Of a stretch of DNA of 9,781 bases, positions 6,743-9,781 are shown piece after piece. The stretch's first letter is position 1. Each line of letters starts with the position of its first letter. The stretch comes from UBA11524 sp964547515 (GTDB lineage: Bacteria > Bacillota > Clostridia > Christensenellales > Aristaeellaceae). The stretch spans positions 1 through 9,781 of the forward strand of contig CAZJOA010000106.1 in NCBI GenBank assembly GCA_964547515.1. The letters are read 5' to 3'. The notes beneath the pieces were generated by a model. The model was not told the origin of the DNA, did no database searches, and saw nothing but the letters and a program-made list of their open reading frames with translations. The position numbers and the translations under genes are program-made.

Positions 6743-6774
6743 GCTGTCCCTTCCTTATGCAGGAGAAATCATGT

Positions 6775-6814
6775 AGAAGAAAAGCGCAAAAGCCCAGGGT
6801 GTGGACTTTTGCGC
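6775..6814 (-). terminator. Intrinsic terminator of pnp
   Basis: On the minus strand a perfect 9-bp stem (GCGCAAAAG, 6806-6814, with CTTTTGCGC, 6784-6792) and a 13-nt loop are followed by TTTTCTTCT (6775-6783). It lies 31 nt after the pnp stop codon and separates rpsO-pnp from the M16 operon. Confidence 0.86.
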
Positions 6815-6845
6815 AGGGAATGCCTCATATGTGAACGATCATGCC

Positions 6846-8958
6846 TTACTGGCGGCGGGGGGGACGGTTGCCGCGGAAGCCCTCGGAACGGCGGGGCTCA
6901 TCGGTGCGGGAGGTATACTCGATGTCATTGCGGATGAGGTTGACGCGACCCTGTGCGTCGATCTCGCTGACCTTGACCTCGATCTCGTCGCCGATGTTGA
7001 CCACGTCCTCGACCTTCTCCACGCGCTTGTTGTCCAGCTTGGAGATGTGGATCATGCCGTCCTTGCCGGGCAGCAGCTCGACGAACGCGCCGAAGTTCAT
7101 GATGCGGACGACCTTGCCGGTGTACACCTCGCCGACCTCGATGTCCTTGGCGATGCCCTCGATGATCTTGCGCGCCTTGGCAGCGGCCTCGGCATCGGGG
7201 GTGGAGATGAACACGCGGCCATCGTCCTCGATGTCGATCTTGACACCGGTCTCGGCGATGATCTTGTTGATCATCTTGCCGCCGGGTCCGATGACCTCGC
7301 GGATCTTCTCGGGGTTGATGGTGAAGCGGACGATCTTGGGTGCCCACTTGCTCAGCTCGGCACGGGGCTCACCCAGGCAGTCCAGCATCTTGCCCAGGAT
7401 GAACAGACGGCCCTGGAGCGCCTGCGCCAGCGCGGTCTCGAGGATGCTGCGGTCGATGCCGGCGATCTTGATGTCCATCTGGATGGCGGTGATGCCGTTC
7501 ATCGAGCCGGCGACCTTGAAGTCCATATCGCCCAGGAAGTCCTCCAGACCCTGGATGTCAGTCAGCACGCAGACCTTGCCAGTCTCGGCATCCTTGATCA
7601 GACCCATGGCCACACCGGCGACCGGCGCGTGGATCGGCACGCCCGCGTCCATCAGGGACAGGGTCGAACCGCACACGGAGGCCATCGAAGAAGAGCCGTT
7701 GGAGGAGAGGATCTCGCTCACCAGGCGCAGCGCATAGGGGAACTCCTCCTCGGAGGGGATTACGGGCAGCAGCGCGCGCTCCGCCAGAGCGCCGTGGCCG
7801 ATCTCGCGGCGGCCGGGGCTCTTGAGACGGCCCGCCTCGCCCGTGGCGTAGGGCGGCATGTTGTAGTGGTGGATATAGCGCTTGAAGTCCTCATTGCTCA
7901 GGCCGTCCAGCACCTGCCCCTCGGAGGTGGAGCCCAGGGTGGTGACGGTCAGCGCCTGGGTCTGTCCGCGGGTGAAGATGGCAGAGCCATGCACGCGGGG
8001 CAGCACGCCGACCTCGCACCAGATGGGGCGGATGTCGGTGACACCGCGGCCGTCGGGGCGGATGCCCTCCTCGAGGATCTTCTTGCGCATGATCTCCTTG
8101 TTCAGGTAGTACAGCGCATCGGCGATCTCGCTCTCGCGGCCTTCGAACTGCGCACCCAGCGCCTCGATGGTCTCGGTCTTGACCTGCGCCTCGCGGTTCT
8201 GACGCTCCTCGCGCACGGTGGTGTCGAACACCCACTTGCACTTGTCGTAGGCGAACTCGCGCACGGCGGCCTTGACATCATCACCGGTGACGACCAGGTC
8301 AACATGAGCCTTTTCCTTGCCGATCTCGGCGATGATCTCATCCTGGAAGGCGATGATCTTCTTGATCCACTCATGGCCGAACATGATCGCGTCCAGCATG
8401 ACCTTCTCGGAGACTTCCTTCGCACCGGCCTCGACCATCAGCACCGCGTCGCGCGTGCCGGAGACGGTCAGGTGCATCTGGGAGCGCGCCATCTGCTCCT
8501 CATTGGGGCAGCAGACGTACTCGCCGTCCACCAGGCCGACCACGACCGAACCGGTGGGGCCGCCCCATCATGGCGGGGATCTCCGGGGGAATGTTCTTGT
8601 CCACGCTCAGGATGGTGGCGACCACCTGCACGTCATTGCGCATGCCCTTGGGGAAGAGGGGGCGCAGGGGACGGTCGATCAGGCGGCAGGTCAGCGTGGC
8701 CTTCTCGGTGGGACGACCCTCGCGCTTGATGAAGCCGCCGGGGATCTTGCCCACGGAATACTGCTTTTCCTCCACGTCCACGGCCAGGGGGAAGAAATCC
8801 ACGCCGGGGCGGACGGTGGGGGACATGGTGGCGTTGACCATGACGACGGTGTCGCCCAGGTGCACCCAGACAGAACCGGCAGCCTGCTCGCAGTACTTGC
8901 CGAATTCCAGCGTCAGCGGAAGACCCGCCAGGTCCATTGTGTACTTCTTGGATTCCAT
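6846..8958 (-). pseudogene. pnp: Polynucleotide phosphorylase, interrupted by a frameshift with a small deletion
   Basis: PNPase degrades RNA from the 3' end using phosphate. The first 132 codons from the ATG at 8958 (AAGGAG 8 nt upstream) encode a normal N-terminus of the first RNase PH domain, ending IPAMMG. The frame then shifts, adds 20 unrelated residues and stops at 8500. The rest continues in another frame from 8561 (GPTGSVVVGLVDG) to 6846, 571 residues, with no other defect: second RNase PH domain (GRREIGHGALAERAL, SSNGSSSMASVCG), KH domain (VIGPGGKMINKI), S1 domain (GEVYTGKVVRIMNFGAFVELLPGKDGMIHIS) and a basic tail. Known PNPases have 13 residues between MIG/MFG and GPI; here only one base remains between the matching Gly codons, so about 38 nt are missing. 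The gene is otherwise fully conserved, so this is either a very recent mutation or an assembly error. Confidence 0.9.
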
Positions 8959-8981
8959 CTTACACACTCCTTACACACTCC
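8959..8981. repeat. Tandem 11-bp repeat duplicating the pnp ribosome binding site
   Basis: The unit TTACACACTCC (plus strand) occurs twice in direct succession at 8960-8970 and 8971-8981. On the minus strand it gives two GGAG sites, of which the inner AAGGAG sits 8 nt before the pnp ATG at 8958. The outer one is 11 nt too far away to serve this start. A simple local duplication is the likely origin. Confidence 0.8.
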
Positions 8982-9006
8982 GGGGAGGAACGCCTCGCCC
9001 CTCCCC
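8982..9006 (-). promoter_or_regulatory. Hairpin in the pnp leader next to the ribosome binding site
   Basis: The minus-strand arms GGGGAGG (9000-9006) and CCTCCCC (8982-8988) form a 7-bp GC-rich stem with an 11-nt loop that ends directly at the tandem ribosome binding site repeat. It could influence ribosome access; that role is inference. There is no T-run, so it is not a terminator. Confidence 0.45.
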
Positions 9007-9015
9007 CTTCAGCCG

Positions 9016-9068
9016 GGAGATGCTATCATATGAAAACCCCGCCGGGATTTTCAAGGGATAACATCTCC
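9016..9068 (-). promoter_or_regulatory. Long two-tier hairpin in the rpsO-pnp intergenic region
   Basis: The minus strand can fold into a 22-bp hairpin. An outer 12-bp stem (9057-9068 with 9016-9027, one G-U) is followed by a symmetric 3x3 internal loop (CCT/TAT), then an inner 10-bp stem (9044-9053 with 9031-9040, one G-U) with a 3-nt loop. It is not followed by a T-run. In E. coli a stem-loop in the pnp leader is cut by RNase III and underlies PNPase autoregulation; this hairpin could be an equivalent in rpsO-pnp transcripts. That function is inferred from position and shape only. The same bases also carry a promoter-like sequence. Confidence 0.65.
9025..9054 (-). promoter_or_regulatory. 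Probable pnp promoter inside the hairpin
   Basis: A minus-strand -35 TTGAAA (9049-9054) and a -10 TATGAT (9025-9030) are separated by 18 nt. The start would be near 9018, so transcripts from here would lack the hairpin, while transcripts from the rpsO promoter would contain it. TATGAT is also the -10 at 68-73 and 914-919. Confidence 0.62.
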
Positions 9069-9088
9069 AGGCAAGCTCACAAGGCTTT

Positions 9089-9163
9089 GACCGGTCTGCA
9101 CAGCAGAGCCGCCGTAAGGAATCGCTTCCCTGCGGCGGCTCTGTCGATGCATTTCCGCCGGTC
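9089..9163 (-). promoter_or_regulatory. Nested hairpin between rpsO and pnp
   Basis: The core is a perfect 11-bp stem on the minus strand (CAGAGCCGCCG, 9133-9143, with CGGCGGCTCTG, 9104-9114). Beyond one C/A mismatch it continues as a 6-bp stem closed by a GCGA tetraloop (GNRA type). Outside it, TGCA/TGCA and GACCGG/CCGGTC (9158-9163 with 9089-9094) can extend the pairing. There is no T-run, so read-through into pnp is expected. Its form suits a processing or stability element of the rpsO-pnp transcript. Function is inference. Confidence 0.6.
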
Positions 9164-9241
9164 GATCGGTACAGCCGACCCACTGGGCATGTGTCCCCTC
9201 CCCCGCCTGACGCGATGGCACGGGACGCACGCCTGACGCAA

Positions 9242-9511
9242 TCACTTGCGCAGGTTCAGCTTGGCGATCAGCGCACGGTAGCGCTCGATGTCGGTCTTCT
9301 TGAGGTACTCCAGCAGGCCACGGCGCTGACCGACCATCAGCAGCAGGCCGCGGTTGGAGTGGTGGTCGTTGCGGTTCTTCTTCAGATGCTCGTTCAGGTG
9401 ATTGATGCGAGCGGTCAGCAGAGCAACCTGCACCTCGGGAGAGCCGGTATCGCCCTCGTGCTGGGCAAACGCAGCGATGATCTCGGACTTGGTCATTTCG
9501 GCCAGATTCAT
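9242..9511 (-). CDS. rpsO: 30S ribosomal protein S15
   Basis: The 89-residue protein is a full-length S15. It carries the typical DTGSPEVQVALLTARINHL segment (21-39), the rRNA-contacting HLKKNRNDHHSNRGL region (42-56) and the end signature RRGLLEYLKK (63-72). S15 binds 16S rRNA early in 30S assembly. I chose the ATG at 9511 because GGAGG lies 7 nt before it and the family begins there; the open frame extends upstream but this part is leader. rpsO precedes pnp as in very many bacteria, with its own promoter at 9669-9697. Confidence 0.97.
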   Translation of the reverse strand: MNLAEMTKSEIIAAFAQHEGDTGSPEVQVALLTARINHLNEHLKKNRNDHHSNRGLLLMVGQRRGLLEYLKKTDIERYRALIAKLNLRK

Positions 9512-9531
9512 GGGTATTCCTCCATTTTCTT

Positions 9532-9550
9532 GCGGCGTGATGTCCGCCGC
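9532..9550 (-). promoter_or_regulatory. Hairpin in the rpsO leader, candidate S15 autoregulatory element
   Basis: The leader is about 150 nt (about 9662 to 9512), long for a ribosomal protein gene. On the minus strand GCGGCG (9545-9550) and CGCCGC (9532-9537) form a 6-bp stem with a 7-nt loop, ending 11 nt before the GGAGG at 9519-9523. S15 represses its own translation through leader structures that differ between phyla. Whether this leader does so is inference; I could not match it to a known S15 leader class. Confidence 0.4.
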
Positions 9551-9668
9551 TTTATTTTCGGGTCGCCTCCGGTGATGGATGCGTCCCCCCTGGGGCAATC
9601 GCCGGCCTGCGAAGTGCGCCGTCGGAGTGATCGGCAGCCTGCGCGGGCGGTTCACAAGCCCACAAATC

Positions 9669-9697
9669 ATTGTATCAGATTTTTCGCCGTTTGTAAA
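9669..9697 (-). promoter_or_regulatory. Sigma-A-type promoter of rpsO
   Basis: A minus-strand -35 TTTACA (9692-9697) and a -10 TACAAT (9669-9674) are separated by 17 nt. Each differs from consensus at one position. The start is expected near 9662. Confidence 0.78.
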
Positions 9698-9781
9698 TGG
9701 GTATCGCTAAAAACTTCACGGCTTACTTCTACTGGCGTCAATGATAGGTGACAGAAAAGCGGAGCGGAAGCAGTCAGGGGA
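9698..9781. other. Right-end stretch without an assignable gene
   Basis: On the minus strand one frame is open from the window edge to a TGA about 64 nt in, and another runs to a stop inside the rpsO promoter; either could be the tail of an upstream gene, but neither is recognisable. On the plus strand an ATG at 9741 opens a frame to the edge without a ribosome binding site. I see no supported feature here. Confidence 0.3.

Noticed and set aside
6743..6783. A promoter for the M16 operon in the gap after the pnp terminator
   Set aside because: No pair of -35 and -10 hexamers with acceptable spacing could be found. The promoter may lie inside the end of pnp, or the operon may depend on read-through.
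8500..8620. Programmed frameshifting to make full PNPase
   Set aside because: There is no slippery heptamer, and a frameshift would still leave out about 13 conserved residues. A deletion explains the data better.
6801..8729. A 642-codon open frame on the plus strand
   Set aside because: It is antisense to pnp and shows Asp/Leu/Ala-rich shadow composition. The opposite strand has unmistakable PNPase, KH and S1 motifs.
9104..9143. Intrinsic terminator of rpsO
   Set aside because: The hairpin is strong but neither strand has a T-run after it.
9242..9670. A 142-residue version of S15 with an N-terminal extension
   Set aside because: The extension covers the leader and reaches the -10 of the rpsO promoter. 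The ATG at 9511 has a perfect ribosome binding site and the family's normal N-terminus.
9741..9781. Start of a plus-strand gene at the right edge (ATG at 9741)
   Set aside because: It has only 13 codons in view, no ribosome binding site and no recognisable sequence.

Overview
The window is a GC-rich stretch of what looks like an anaerobic Bacillota (Clostridia-type) chromosome. The grounds are the rpsO-pnp-M16 peptidase order seen in Bacillota, a RuvX/DUF1292 pair, PdaC-like deacetylases, an oxygen-sensitive class III ribonucleotide reductase activase (NrdG), strong GGAGG-type ribosome binding sites and consensus sigma-A-type promoters. No species can be named. All credible genes are on the minus strand, so the transcriptional order runs from high to low coordinates. 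No mobile element, CRISPR array, tRNA or rRNA was seen.

Right part (9781 to 6775): a promoter (9669-9697) and a leader of about 150 nt precede rpsO (ribosomal protein S15). A 284-nt rpsO-pnp intergenic region follows. It has no terminator, but it has two elaborate hairpins, and one of them contains a promoter-like sequence for pnp. pnp (polynucleotide phosphorylase) is interrupted by a frameshift at about 8562, where some 38 nt of a conserved segment are missing. A clear intrinsic terminator follows pnp.

Centre (6742 to 2931): a compact operon holds an M16 zinc peptidase, RuvX/YqgF fused in frame to a DUF1292 domain, a second DUF1292-type protein and a secreted PdaC-like polysaccharide deacetylase. 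It ends in an intrinsic terminator. The fusion junction holds a near-perfect Shine-Dalgarno and ATG, so the DUF1292 part is probably also made as a separate protein.

Left part (2924 to 1): a consensus promoter drives a second, paralogous PdaC-like deacetylase followed by nrdG. A further consensus promoter drives an unrecognised single-pass membrane protein with a repetitive acidic Pro/Glu tail, which ends in a strong terminator. Immediately beyond lies another consensus promoter set inside an inverted repeat and reading out of the window.

Functionally this is a housekeeping region (translation, RNA decay, Holliday junction/rRNA processing, protease) joined to cell-envelope modification (two deacetylases) and anaerobic dNTP synthesis. 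The most noteworthy items are the broken pnp, the RuvX-DUF1292 fusion with its internal start, and the structured rpsO-pnp intergenic region. I did not find a convincing novel multi-gene system.
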